Positions 1-23,980 are shown, numbered from the stretch's first letter. The stretch: 64,000 nucleotides of DNA from Euglena gracilis (GCA_039621445.1 CP154956.1:44993291-45057290); one strand, 5' to 3'. Notes: generated by a model from the letters alone, not told the origin. Program-made: numbers and translations.

Positions 1-240
1 GTGCCACAGGGTGCCTGCCCCTAGGAGGCACACCCCCCCCCCCGGGGGGATAGGGGTCCGGGCCGGACCCAGAAAATTTTCATTGAAAATGACCGTTTCC
101 GGGCCCCCGGCGCTTTCGGCGCCGAGGTCGGAGGGGGGCGCCTGCTAGGGGCAGGCACCCCCTAAACCATACCCCCCCCGGGGGGGGTCGGATCGGGTGC
201 TATGGGGTGCCTGCCCCTAGCACCCCCCCCCGTGGGGTAG
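1..240. repeat. GC-rich palindromic repeat copy
   Basis: This noncoding GC-rich stretch holds C-run/G-run palindromes around 41-52 and 173-187. A hairpin pairs about 146-164 with 205-223; each arm carries GGGGTGCCTGCCCCTAGCA or its complement. A central CCCCCGGCGCTTTCGGCGCC block is also seen in copies near 21.8-21.96 kb and, more loosely, 4.6 kb and 50.6 kb. It is probably a decayed relative of the CAGG-ended insertions described elsewhere in this window. No gene is seen. Confidence 0.6.
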
Positions 241-411
241 GCAGCCGACTTAGCACAAGCCTAGGAGGCCTAGTCCGGATTTGTCGGGATTTGTCGGGAT
301 TTGAACACTGGAGGTGGGGTCCCGCCCACACAAATAAGGGGGCATCAGAGCAAAGCAACAAAGGGCACAAAAAGACATTGGATCCACGAAGCGTTGCCCA
401 TGAATCGGGTT

Positions 412-1332
412 TCAACCAATGATTTCAAACAATCCTTTGTTAAGGTAAATGAATGTTAAGGCTTGCAGAGTATCATCACTCATGTTCAGACGGTCAGATG
501 TTAAGATATGGCCTATTTTCGAAAAAGTTCGCTCGGCTTGAGCTGCAGAGCAAATACGCATATCTTGATTCACAGCCAGTGGGAATTCCAGCCGCAAATG
601 GAACGACTGAACATGCACTTCCAACGAGTCTTTTGAAACATTGGGTATCAATGACACCTCCATTGTCACAAGGTAATCATTGCTGGGTCGCTTGTCATCG
701 CTTTCATCAAGTCCCAAAGCAACAAAAAATGATCCAGTGCGGATCAGATCTTGTAACTTTTGCTGCCCTGAAAAATATTAAATGAGGTGTAAAAAACTTT
801 AAAAAACGCGTTATACCTGCCACGTAAACCTTTGGCAACCATGTTCCCAATAAATTATTTGCATCCATGAGAGAAAAAGAAGGTTTCTCACCATCGGCGA
901 CCATATATTTGTCGAACAATGCACGTAGAGGACTTCCTTTATCCAACTTTGACATGGGAATGTTGCATGCTGCAAAAGCCTTGACAACATTTTTACAGAA
1001 CTCTTGTTGTCGCAGCCCTTTAGAAACAAAAATATCCATCTTTCCAGAGACCATCGGCCTTTTTGGGGTTGGTTCTTCCTTTGTCTCACTGGATTCACGT
1101 TTCAATGGGCTTTGGACCTTTTGACAAAAAAAAAGTAGAAAAAAGCAAAATGACAAAATGCAACCTGTATGATGATTGGATTTGGTGTGGAGACATTTGG
1201 TGTTGTACTGGCAACCAAAGCTGCACGCTCCACCCTTTTCTTCACCATTTGAGCATGACTGCTCTCGACCCATCTCTTTTCATCGCCCGCACCCCTTGAA
1301 TATCCAACACAATGAGACTTGATTGTATTCAT
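412..1332 (-). CDS. hAT transposase-derived protein lacking the catalytic core
   Basis: Three exons are inferred: about 1332-1165, 1117-817 and 767-412, with clean GT-AG introns of 47 and 49 nt and consistent phases. Exon 2 carries the part typical of hAT proteins between the zinc finger and catalytic region (MDIFVSKGLRQQEF, then AFAACNIPMSKLD). Exon 3 carries the hAT C-terminal dimerisation motif (SAAQAERTFSKIGHI, then RLNMSDDTLQALTFI) and a stop at 412. The several hundred residues with the DDE-type catalytic centre that normally separate these blocks are absent, so it cannot transpose by itself. Upstream in the same direction (about 1380-1290) a CxxC...H zinc-finger-like remnant is broken by a TAA. 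It is either a domesticated short hAT protein or a neatly deleted copy; the tidy introns argue mildly for the former. Confidence 0.6.
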
Positions 1333-1426
1333 TTAAGCAACCAGAGACTTTGCACACAAATTGCAATAAACCTTGCCTGAGGGGGAGGAAATTGAGACAC
1401 TGTTGCCAGAGGTGCACACCTGGAAT

Positions 1427-1715
1427 CAGGCTTCTTTTTAAGACCCCCGGGGGGGGAGGGGGGGTCCCCCCCCACCCACCCAGGTTGGCGCAGCACCCCC
1501 GGGGGGGGGGGGGGGGGGCGGGGACCCCCCCAAAATCGGGCCCGTTAAAGGCAATTTTCAAAAAATTTCGTCGCTTCGCGCCAAAAAGATATACCCAGCG
1601 CCTCCGGCGCGGGACCCCCCCCCCCGGGGGGGGGGGGGTTCCGGCCCGGCCCCACCCACCCACCCCCCCCCCCCCGGGGGGGGGGGGGGGGTCAGGTGAC
1701 TTAAAAAGAAGCCTG
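1427..1715. mobile_element. CAGG/CCTG-ended insertion, 289 bp, nonconventional-intron type
   Basis: The left end CAGGCTTCTTTTTAAG (1427-1442) and right end CTTAAAAAGAAGCCTG (1700-1715) form a perfect 16-bp inverted repeat. It is flanked by an exact 8-bp direct repeat, CCTGGAAT, at 1419-1426 and 1716-1723. The interior is dominated by C-run/G-run palindromes (about 1446, 1500, 1617-1638, 1668-1692) around an AT-rich core. The 8-bp duplication and CAGG end are hAT-like; the CAG...CTG ends fit euglenid nonconventional introns. It lies upstream of the hAT-derived gene, where no certain exon could be drawn. Confidence 0.85.
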
Positions 1716-1862
1716 CCTGGAATACTGTGTCCATGTGGATCGCTCTCAGCAATATCTGTCCAGCCTTCAGAATGGCAATATGCCACCCACTCAGCAACAC
1801 TTCGACGTGATGCATGAGTGCTCATGAGAAGACAAAGAGTCTTGGAAGAAAGACAGACAGAC

Positions 1863-1865
<3 letters not shown>

Positions 1866-1918
<53 letters not shown>
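1866..1918. repeat. (GA)n microsatellite
   Basis: Uninterrupted GA dinucleotides, preceded by a short (GACA)n lead-in at 1852-1864. Confidence 0.95.
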
Positions 1919-1924
<6 letters not shown>

Positions 1925-2016
1925 GCACGTTACCAATCAAGTTAAACCATTCCACTCACTTGGGAACACTGGCCATTCCTTTTACCCTTTGGTGGCTTTG
2001 CAAAAAAAAATTTCCG

Positions 2017-2188
2017 GTGTTGTCGGGATTTGTCGGGATTTGTCGGGATTTGTCGGGATTTGTCGGGATTTGTCGGGATTTGTCGGGATTTGTCGGGATT
2101 TGTCGGGATTTGTCGGGATTTGTCAGGATTTGTCGGGATTTGTCGGGATTTGTCGGGATTTGTCGGGATTTGTCGGGATTTGTCGCTG
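2017..2188. repeat. Decamer tandem array, unit TGTCGGGATT
   Basis: About 17 near-perfect copies of the 10-bp unit; one copy has A in place of G. A two-to-three copy fragment of the same unit occurs at 276-303. With a 10-bp unit every frame translates into a 10-residue period without stops, so the long open frames here are artefacts. Confidence 0.95.
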
Positions 2189-2189
2189 G

Positions 2190-2830
2190 AGGTGCTTGGC
2201 CATGAAGCACGCCATACAGCACACCTTGATGCCCTGCCGCTCCGCCGCAGGGCCAGGAGCCTACCCAGCTCAACTGGCAACCCACTCCTCGACCCTCGCA
2301 ATGAACGACACGCCCCTGCACCAACTGTGTCGCAACGTGGCCACCCCACCCCAGCGGGCAGCCCATCCCCAAAAAAAAATTCGCGCCGTGAAGGGTGTGG
2401 GACTCCTGGGCATGATGGTCGCAGTCCGCCACGCTGTTGTTGACCGCCGTGGAGGCCCTCTTGGGGGTACGGTGGTCTGCCAGAGACAAATGGCTTGGGG
2501 TGACTCTTCCAGCAGTGCCTGTATAACGTTGAGCTCAGCCTGCTGGGCAACATCTGGGATGCAATCCATGCACTGCACAAGAACCAATGCATTAGAAATT
2601 TAGAAAATTAGAAATTTATACATTTTGGGGTCGCCTTTGCATGCTCCACCCTCCCCAAAACTACAGCAATAGAAGCTTCTTCCCGAGGGCCATTCAAAGA
2701 GTCTGCTGCTGCCATAAAAAAGTTTGAATGTGTGAGCAACACTACCCAGAAGGTGGTGTCTATTGCACTCTTTAATAAACCAGTTGCCCACACGGGGATG
2801 TAGGTCACCAAGGAACTGATTCGACCCGTC
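2190..2830 (-). other. Unresolved exon-like sequence
   Basis: Two minus-strand segments look coding in composition: about 2590-2480 (contains QCMDCIPDVAQQAELNVIQA) and about 2800-2640 (contains HSNFFMAAADSLNGPREEAS). No splice structure or family was recognised. They could be remnants of the same hAT-type element as the gene at 412-1332. The region 2200-2440 is GC-rich with no convincing frame. Confidence 0.25.
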
Positions 2831-2879
2831 TTTCAAGGTGACGTTCCCATTTTTTTAGGGTCATTGGGTGGCCATTTGT

Positions 2880-3075
<196 letters not shown>

Positions 3076-3504
3076 ACAATTATATTTGTTATTGTACGCA
3101 AAGCATTTGAGCAAATGCTTTGTGTCTCAAATATTGACTTTCATTATGTTGAAAGACTACATCATACAGGTGTTCTCGATTTGTTTGTGAACAAATTCGA
3201 ATCATTATCCACCTTTGCTTTCCAAACGTGTTTCTTGTCTATTTTTTTTGTTCGGGAAGAGATTATGTATATTTGGATTTTTTTGCTGCATCACAAAAGA
3301 ATTGGCTCAGGAGTCTTCTCCTTTTATACTTTACGGGGTGTTTATTGAAGAGCAAGGGACACCATAGAACAGTTTCCAACAGCCACTTCCAAAAGCTGTT
3401 GGACCATGCACCGGCTGCGCAAGCGCAGGCACCACAACACCAACCGCAAGCATCGACCCCTCCTCCACAACCCTCCCTGACCGGCACCAGCTGCGGTCAC
3501 ACAC

Positions 3505-3750
<246 letters not shown>

Positions 3751-4143
3751 AAACGGTCGAAAACCAAAAGGTCGAAACCCCCATTTTTCCGAGTTTGGGT
3801 AGATGGACAATGTTTCAAGGATGCCAAAATCATTTTTTCCCTTGGAGCTTGCTCGTTTTGCTGAGATTTTGTAACTTCATGTTCTCGGGACATTTTTTTA
3901 AGCGGATTTTAAGGCATTTAAAGAATTTTTTAAAGTTTTGAAAGCCTGTTTAAGAATAGCACACACCGGCCAGTTTGGCGAACGCGGGGGGCTTCGGGGG
4001 TAGCCGGGCGTCAACCCCCTGCCACCGAATCTGGCGGGCGGTGTCCCGGGCAGGGCTGTGTGGAAAGGCCTTGGGAGGGGGACCCCACCTGCCCACCAGG
4101 ATTGGGGGGGGGGGGGGTCGACCCTCCCCCGCCCACCACCCAC

Positions 4144-4340
4144 TTGGGCTTCTGGGAGTCCCGCCCAGCCCTGGGCCTGGGCCGCCTGCTGCAGCCGGTT
4201 GATGGTGGGCGGGGACCGGCCGCGGCCGCTGCGCGGCGGGCGGGGCGGGGCGGCGAGGGGGGCGAGGCCGGGGCCAGGGAGGGCGGGGGAGCCGGCGGCG
4301 GCGGAGTCGGCGGAGAGGGGGCGGGGGGCCCGGCCCGCCC
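4144..4340 (-). CDS. Proline/alanine-rich exon, possibly a 3' exon of the 20.9-9.0 kb gene
   Basis: The acceptor CTCACAG lies just upstream of 4340 and a GTGGG donor follows 4144. The frame encodes a Pro/Ala-rich stretch ending TINRLQQAAQAQGW. Base composition matches the other minus-strand exons. Membership in the coiled-coil gene is inferred from strand and position only. Confidence 0.4.
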
Positions 4341-4437
4341 CTGTGAGGGAGAGTGGAACGGCAGCAGACCGGGTCTCGTGGGTCGTGGGGCACAGGGCTG
4401 TCATGTGGGGGCGTTTGATGGGGTCGCCCGTTGGGAG

Positions 4438-4762
4438 CGGGTTGAAAAAATTGACCAATCCCGGGGGGGGAGGGGGTCAAAAGAGTGCCCTGGAGTGCGT
4501 GGGCAGGCAGGCACGACCCCCCCCCCCCGGCGCGGGCACTACCCCCCCCCCCTGCCTGGTCGTGGGCCAAAAAAAAATTGCCCAAAATGGCCATTTCTGG
4601 GCTTCTGGCACCGAAGGCACCGAAAGTGCCTTGGCCAAGTGTCCAGGCACTTTTGGCCATGTGTCCGACCCCCCCCCCGGGAGCGGGTCGGATCTGGGTG
4701 CCTTGGAGTGAGCGGTCAGGCACCCCCCAAGGTCAGGTCTGCACCGCCTTAAACGCAGCCTG
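4438..4762. mobile_element. Degenerate CAGG/CCTG-type insertion, 325 bp
   Basis: An exact 8-bp direct repeat, GTTGGGAG, sits at 4430-4437 and 4763-4770. The right end reads CTTAAACGCAGCCTG; the left end is eroded to CGGGTTGA, so the terminal repeat is weak. The interior holds C/G-run palindromes and a TGGCACCGAAGGCACCGAAAG block. Related interior sequence recurs at about 50.56-50.76 kb. It was found through the duplication, then supported by the end motif. Confidence 0.7.
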
Positions 4763-4929
4763 GTTGGGAGCCTGAGCGAGGGTTTCAGGGCTAACAAACT
4801 TCGGGCGCAAAAGCTTCAAAAAATGAGCCTGCCAACAAATTGCACTTCGCACCTACACAATCGTCTTAAAAGAAGCGTCTGACACGCGTCTTAAACTCCG
4901 CAACATGAACACCGCTGAAATCAAAGAAC

Positions 4930-5240
4930 ACAAGCAAACCCGCCGGTGGGCTTGGTTGGCGGGAGAGTCCAGGCCACACCGAGGGGGAGGTCGATGGGGG
5001 GCAGCTGGGTGGGGCTCAGGGGCGGGGCGGCCCGGGGGGCGTCGGCGTAGTTGTAGTGGGAGGGGAACGAGAGACGCCCCTCCTCGCCGCCCTCCCACCG
5101 CTTCGCCAGGGGGCTGTGCCCGTGGCCGCGCAGGCAGAGCGTGGCCGGGCGGTACGGCGACGGCAGCGGCGGCGGCGGCGGCGGGGCCAGCCTTGGGCGG
5201 GAGAGACCGCCGGAAGCGGAGCCCCCAAAGTGAGAGGGCG
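4930..5240 (-). CDS. Exon-like GC-rich segment, Pro-rich
   Basis: The minus frame contains SPYRPATLCLRGHGHSPLAK and EEGRLSFPSHYNYADAP, with mixed aromatic residues that look more protein-like than the other frames. Boundaries are not fixed. It is possibly another 3' exon of the coiled-coil gene. Confidence 0.35.
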
Positions 5241-5399
5241 GCTCCCCCCTGCCACTGTCGGTGTGTCCCCAAATGGGAGAGGGTGGGCCATTGCACAGAA
5301 TGCGCATGCGCGCACAAGGACGCACGTATGCCACCGGGTTTCAAATGAGGTCAGGGGCTGTGGGGTGGTTCGGGCCAGGCATGATTCTACAACAGGCTT

Positions 5400-5756
5400 T
5401 TAGAACTGTGACAAAAAAAAACTAAATTATCGACCAAATTTCCTTAAAATCCTTTAAATGCCTTAAAAATATCTTTAAAAAAAGGAAATGCATTGGAGCA
5501 GGTTTTATCTGACCGAGGAAAATGAAGTCGCAAAATCTCGGCAAAACAAGCCAACTCCTAGGGGAGAAAATGAAAACTTTTAGCATCCTTGGAACATTGT
5601 ACATCAATCCAAACTTGGAAAAATGGATTTCTATCGTTTGAATTTTGACCCTGTTCAATACTCGGACTGCCCCTAAAAAACAAAAGAATACTAAAACCTT
5701 AAAAACCTTCATTTTTTTTAAAAAAATATACATATAATAATAAATATATATACATA

Positions 5757-5789
<33 letters not shown>

Positions 5790-5830
5790 TTGCCTCCAAA
5801 AATAATCTGTACCCCCCACTGGTCAAGGAG
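5400..5830. other. AT-rich noncoding stretch
   Basis: AT-rich intron-like DNA with a short TG/TA microsatellite at 5756-5790. No gene is seen. Confidence 0.6.
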
Positions 5831-5879
5831 GGGATGGGAATGGGGTAGATACCCTCTTCGAAACAGTGACACAGCCAAA

Positions 5880-6056
5880 GTGGCTGATTTTCATCCGGGG
5901 CCAGGGCCAATGCCGTGGGTGGGCAGCGCCAAAGCCTGGGTGGGGCCCCACGTTCCAGGGCGGCGAGCGGCGCCTTGCTGCCGACCCGGGAGCCGTAGCC
6001 GTGCTTGGCGGCGCCTGTGACGACGGTGGAAGGGAGGCACGGGGAGTACACAGCAG
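5880..6056 (-). CDS. Exon-like segment, low confidence
   Basis: A GC-rich minus frame contains STVVTGAAKHGYGSRVGSK and GAPPRLWRCPPTALALAPDE. It abuts the insertion at 6057. No family is recognised. Confidence 0.3.
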
Positions 6057-6820
6057 CAGGGTTTCCCGCAAATTCGTGCTGGGGACCTTCAATTCTGATT
6101 CGTGATTATTCGTGGTTATTCGTGACTATTCGTGATTATTCGTGCTACCCAAAAATCGCCCGGTTTTAAACTAAACCTGCCAAAAACCAATGCACCCCCC
6201 TCATCTGCTTTGTTTTCCAACAGCAGAAATATCAAAAACGAAGCTCTTTCACCACCAAAATTGGACAAGGATCTTGAACATGAAGCAAAGCTGCAGACAA
6301 AAAGTGACGGCAATGAATGACGATGTTGTGCAGTGTTATATTGCACAGTGTGCTGTCCAAGGGCAGAAAGGATCAGATCACACGTTGAACAGAGAAGCGC
6401 TGCTCAGCATAGCCACTGCAGAACATCATGACAGTGGCTTGGCAGAATGTCTTCCACACACTTCAGCTTGAAAGCTTGGAACATTGTCCAACCCACTAAT
6501 AATATCACAAAAGTCAAAAATGAAACAAAAGGTCGAAATGTGGCCTTCCCCATCATTTGCTGATTCTTTTGCTTCTGGGCCATCATATTTCCATTCCGTT
6601 TCCACGTTCATTTCCGTTTTGAGGAGGATTGCTCCTTGATTGAGGCATTCTCAGAAGAAGACATTCTGCAGTGAGAACAACAACTGTTCCAGGTCGTTCG
6701 TGGAAATTCGTGATTGTTCGTGATTATTCGTGATTATTCGTGATTTCGGAAAATCCCCAAATTCGTGCTGGTTCGTGATTATTCGTGATTATTCGTGGCA
6801 CGAATTTGTGGGAAACCCTG
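6057..6820. mobile_element. Terminal-inverted-repeat element, 764 bp, ATTCGTG family
   Basis: The left end CAGGGTTTCCCGCAAATTCG pairs with a right end reading CGAATTTGTGGGAAACCCTG (22 of 23 bases to each side). Just inside each end are arrays of ATTCGTG-type decamers (6100-6146 and 6710-6800). A 6-bp CAGCAG repeat flanks it, too simple to prove a duplication. Part of the interior (about 6390-6450) matches 30755-30815 inside the larger element at 30.4-31.8 kb, so the two belong to one family. It has no coding capacity and is probably non-autonomous. Confidence 0.8.
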
Positions 6821-6826
6821 CAGCAG

Positions 6827-6827
<1 letters not shown>

Positions 6828-6865
<38 letters not shown>
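6828..6865. repeat. (CA)n microsatellite
   Basis: CA dinucleotides directly after the insertion at 6057-6820. The same arrangement recurs after the related end at 15905. Confidence 0.9.
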
Positions 6866-6870
<5 letters not shown>

Positions 6871-7136
6871 GCACGCACGCACCCAACCCACCCACACACA
6901 CAAATTGCCACAACCCCAGCTTGCATTTTTGCGGTGGAAGTGCATGAGGCTGGATTGGGGGGGGGGGGGAGGCGTGAATTCAATGGAGGGAAAGAGGGGA
7001 AGGTGGGGAGTAGTGTGATACCAAGAAGTGCGATGAGCAAATTCTCAATGCGGCTGGCTAAGACCTCCAAAGATGCTTCCTGCCACCCCCTCCAACCCCC
7101 GCCCCATTCACAGCCCAGCCCAGGCACACCCCGAAC

Positions 7137-7421
7137 AGGGGGTTTGGCGCAGCCACCGGGGCCGGCACTGGCACTGGGGCTGGGGCTGGGGCTGGGGATG
7201 GAATACGGCCCAGCGCGGGCCCCGGCGGCGGGGGAGGCGGGGGCAGAGGCGTCCGACGGCGTGGGCCGAGGCCGAGGATCCTTGCCCTTTCCCGCGGGCG
7301 AGACCGGCCCAGACTGGCCGGCGGGGGGTGTCGGGGCAGGCGGGGGCTCATTGAGCGCCTGCAGCACAGCCGAGAACGGCAGCCGGTTCAGAGAGTTGGG
7401 GCCAGCGGAGCCGCACGAAAT
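7137..7421 (-). CDS. Proline-rich exon, probable 3' exon of the coiled-coil gene
   Basis: The acceptor GATGCAG precedes the exon. The frame opens with SAGPNSLNRLPFSAVLQALN and then becomes Pro/Ala/Ser-rich (PSPSPSPSASAGPGG). The 3' boundary is uncertain: a GT follows near 7137 and the open frame continues to about 7015. It is linked to the upstream coiled-coil exons by strand and order only. Confidence 0.4.
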
Positions 7422-7494
7422 GTTTGCCTGCATCTGCTTGTGTGGGTGTGGGCTATGTGCGTGCACGCACATATGTGTGTGTGCGTGTGTGTGC

Positions 7495-8497
<1,003 letters not shown>

Positions 8498-8957
8498 GTG
8501 TTTGTGTGTTGGCGTGTATGCACGTCCATGTGTGAGCATGCGAAGGTGCAAGCGTGCAAGCATGCGTGCATGCGTGCACGCGTACGAGCATGTGTGGTGT
8601 GTGCGGACATGGGTGGGTGGGTGTGATTTGGTCTCGTGTGGTATGGTGTGGTGTTCCTTGCTGCCTCATTGGGTTTTGTTGTGATCAGGCTTCTGTTTCA
8701 CCCGTGCATAGCTTGCTGGGCAACCAGCAGCACGGAGGGGCGCCATGCTCCCGGCCGCAGCATCCGCTCCTGCAGGAGAAGAGGCAGGGCACGCTGAGCA
8801 GGAAATCAGGGTGCATATGGGGTATGGAGTCATAAAGAGGATAAATCGGAGGGGTTTCCCAAGCCATGCTTAACTGATAACTGGTGGGCCAGCCAAACCC
8901 AACCACCCGCCTTCAACAGAGAAGCATTCCAACGCGCAAGTCCAGAGTCCCCAACAC

Positions 8958-20880
<11,923 letters not shown>

Positions 20881-21763
20881 CTGTGGGGGCCGTGGGGGGG
20901 GGCCCTTCCCCCTTTTGGGGGTGATTTGTGGCCACTGTTTCCCAGGGCAGACCCAGCCAGGTCCTCGGGTTGGCCCTGTCAAGAGGCAGCTTGGCCTGCA
21001 CTGGGACCCTGACAGGTTCTTGAGATGACAGTTTCCCCTGGAGGGGGGACAAGGCATACCGTGCTCATTTTCCTTCGACTCCCACGGGGTTGGTGGGATT
21101 TTAAATATAAAAAATGCCTGGTTGAGTTGCACTCAGTGAATTGGGGTCTGGAGGACAGCATCTTTTGTGTTCGGGTGGTGCCACTCACACCCTAATCCCC
21201 ATAAGAGGCGCTGGGTCACTTCCGCTCTTCTGCAAACCAATCTGTTCCTCTTTTTCCTTCGGTAAGCCAGTCGGAAACTTCTCCCCCTCCCCTTCTCTCC
21301 ATGGTCACTCTGGATGCAAAGAAAGATTGACCACAAATGTGAAGAAAATAGCCAAAATTCTGGTGCCTTCAGTGCCGGGATGTTTTTTGGTGGTGGTTTG
21401 CCGATCTCCTCCCTCGGGGGGGGGGGGGGCAGGAGGTTTTGGCCACAAACCAGTTAATCCTTCTAAATAATTTTTTTTAAAAAAGGACAACAAAGCACTC
21501 ACCCCCACGCTCCGGGAAAGGGGGATTCGGCCAGTGTCCTATAATTGAAACGCCCTGATTCTTGGTTTGTGGCAGGAAAAAAAAAAGAATGACGAATGGG
21601 CTTCTGTCCGCCATTTGGAGGGAAAGGTGAAATTTAGTTTTGATGTTTCCGTGGGCTGTCCTCTTAGATAACAGCACTTGCTCAATACTATCTTCTGCGT
21701 TCCACGAATGGAGAAACGTTATCTCTCGCATACCTACCTTGGCGAGCGAAAATGGCACCCCAG

Positions 21764-22087
21764 CAGGCTTCCTTTTACCAACCGGGGGGGAGGGGAGGTG
21801 CCTTGTGCTATGGGGTGCCTGCCCATAGCAGGCAAACCCCCGGGGGGGGTCGGTTTTGGACCTGCCAACCAAACCAATTTTCCCTTGAAAATGGCCTTTT
21901 TCAAGGCCCCGGCGCCTTCGGCACTGGGGGGGGGGGGGGCAATAGCACTACCCACCCCAAAACCCGACTCCCCCCGGGGGGTCGAAAGTGCCTCCTGCCT
22001 ACCCCCCTACCAACCCCTGCCCCTCTGCCTGCCATGGCACCCACCCCCTGGGGGGGGGGGGTGCGCATATCCTTAGAAAGAAGCCTG
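21764..22087. mobile_element. CAGG/CCTG insertion, 324 bp
   Basis: The left end CAGGCTTCCTTTTACC and right end CTTAGAAAGAAGCCTG pair over about 13 of 16 bases. An exact 8-bp duplication, CACCCCAG, lies at 21756-21763 and 22088-22095. The interior is related to the repeat at 1-240, with a GGCCCCGGCGCCTTCGGCAC core and C/G-run palindromes. Host DNA is AT-rich with no certain exon. Confidence 0.88.
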
Positions 22088-22099
22088 CACCCCAGTTTC

Positions 22100-23970
22100 A
22101 AGATGGGGGTGAGATTCTCCTGGATGCAGATCTGACGGTCAGATGTTTCCAACAAAGCGATCGCGTGGCCTGGATGCGCAGCAAGGCCAACACAAAGTGC
22201 GGAAATCCAGCCTGCTCATAGCGATACCACCGACCGAGAGCCATGGGGGGTCTTTGGCAGGGACCTCACATGGTGGCACCTGGAGGGGGAGCAGTGCGTC
22301 ACGTTGGAAGACAATTCGACTTGCCAAAATTTCCACAAGCCAGAGCAAGAAAGGCATTCATTGAAGTTGAGCGACCTGCAGGAGGGGCTCTGTCACAGGG
22401 AATATATCACTCGCACTGGGCAGAACTGAAAATCCAGAGCTGGGTCAGTTTCCGGTCTCAAAACTTACCGAGGTGCACCTGTCAGAAATGACACAAAACT
22501 ATTGAGCTTTGGGCATTCCAGAGTTATATTGTCTACGTTGGCACGCTGTGGCACTCCTTGATGCGAAAGAATATGATAATAATTTGAAGAGTAAGAAAGA
22601 TAAAAAACAGTGTATAGTTTCTTTCTTGGACACAATACTCCCTGACCATCCATGCTGTCGCCAAGATGCACATTGTTCCCAAGACGATGTTTTGACGAAA
22701 GGAATCTGGTCCCTAGAGAATATTGGGGACAACCTGCAAAACGTCAAGGCTTTTTTTTTGTCTCCAGGTGAATTTTGGTTTTGAACTCAGGAGGGACGGC
22801 TGATTTGGTGTGGCATTTGATTTGGTCTCCCAATTGATTATACCTCTTGCTCGAGGCTGACGGCTTCGGCTGCCCAGATAATGGCCTGCTTATGAGTCAC
22901 ATGAGCATTCTTAGGCGGATTCTTCACTTTGAAAAATGTACCCCCAATAATACACCTCCAACTTTGGGTGCCCAAATTATAAAGCAGGGGGACACTATTG
23001 GACGGGGGAGGGGTATCAGAATTGTGTAAAGTTTTTCACTGTTGGTTGGTGGCTCAGGCATGAAACGAGCGGTGAATGGAGAATCGCAGAAGGAAGACGA
23101 GGCACCATGCGTGCAGCCAAGGGCCAAGGAGAGAGATGCAGAACACCAACCGCGGGGGCTGCAAAGCGCGCCACGCGCAGGAGTGCCTCAACTATCCCTA
23201 CAGCAAACAGCCACTTCTGCCAACGGTTTCAAACCCTCGCTGTGGATTTTGGATATGAAATGACGGCTGGTGGACAAAAGGGAAGAAGGTATGTCTCCAA
23301 CAGCAGTCACATACCTAAAACCCCTCCAAATAGTATCCCCCCCCTGGGACCCAATTTCGGCCGCCCAAATAATATCCCCCCTCTCATCTCTTCACTGACC
23401 ACCACAAAAGAAATGAGTTTCCTGAGAGCTGGCACCATATTTTTGAGCAAACTTTTATCACTACAACCATTTTCGGATTGAAAATGGACAGGAAAATGTC
23501 AAAATGCATGCTTCTGAAACAAAAATTGCACCCCCCATGGATTTTGAGAGTGCCATCGCATTTTTTTACTCAAAATTTGACACCCAAGAATTACAAAATG
23601 TATTCCCCCCAGGGGTGGACTTCGGCCAACCAAATAAAATTCCTGGGGAGCATTATTTGGGGGGTCACTCGGGCCAGCCTTGGCGACAAGGCACGCGAAT
23701 GATGAGGGTTCGAATTACAAAAAGCAAGCGGATGGGCTTCCGATGCCATCGACATCAAAGCAGTGGTGAAAGGCCCACGGATACATACACAACGAATTGA
23801 TCTTGCGGCGGAATACCGGGCCCAAGTCGCCCTCGGTAGTCATCCTGCAAAGGGGCAGCGGATTCCAAAGCCTGGGTTGGCCCCAGGAGCAGCCCCAAGC
23901 CACACCGGTCACCCACAGTTGGCTGCCCACCGACCTGTCTCTATGGAGTGCAGCGACACACCTGACACCC
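22100..23970. other. Intergenic or decayed mobile DNA
   Basis: AT-rich with scattered short open frames on both strands but no recognisable family. 22930-23670 carries three copies of a CCCAAATAATA/GACTTCGGCC repeat also found at 56.3-56.7, 60.1-60.4 and 61.2-61.7 kb. The 5' exons of the coiled-coil gene should lie here or just below but were not identified. Confidence 0.45.
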
Positions 23971-23980
23971 CGGGGCGGGC

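Noticed and set aside
2017-2188. CRISPR-like array
   Set aside because: The repeats are directly contiguous with no spacers, and the genome is clearly eukaryotic.
2220-2400. Ankyrin-like plus-strand frame (NDTPLHQLCRNVATPP)
   Set aside because: A single weak repeat without splice support and on the opposite strand from all firm genes.
1942-2603. Repeat protein with a 10-residue period (DLSGFVGICR / NPDKSRQIPT)
   Set aside because: A stop-free decamer necessarily translates with this period in all frames; no flanking exon or start supports expression.
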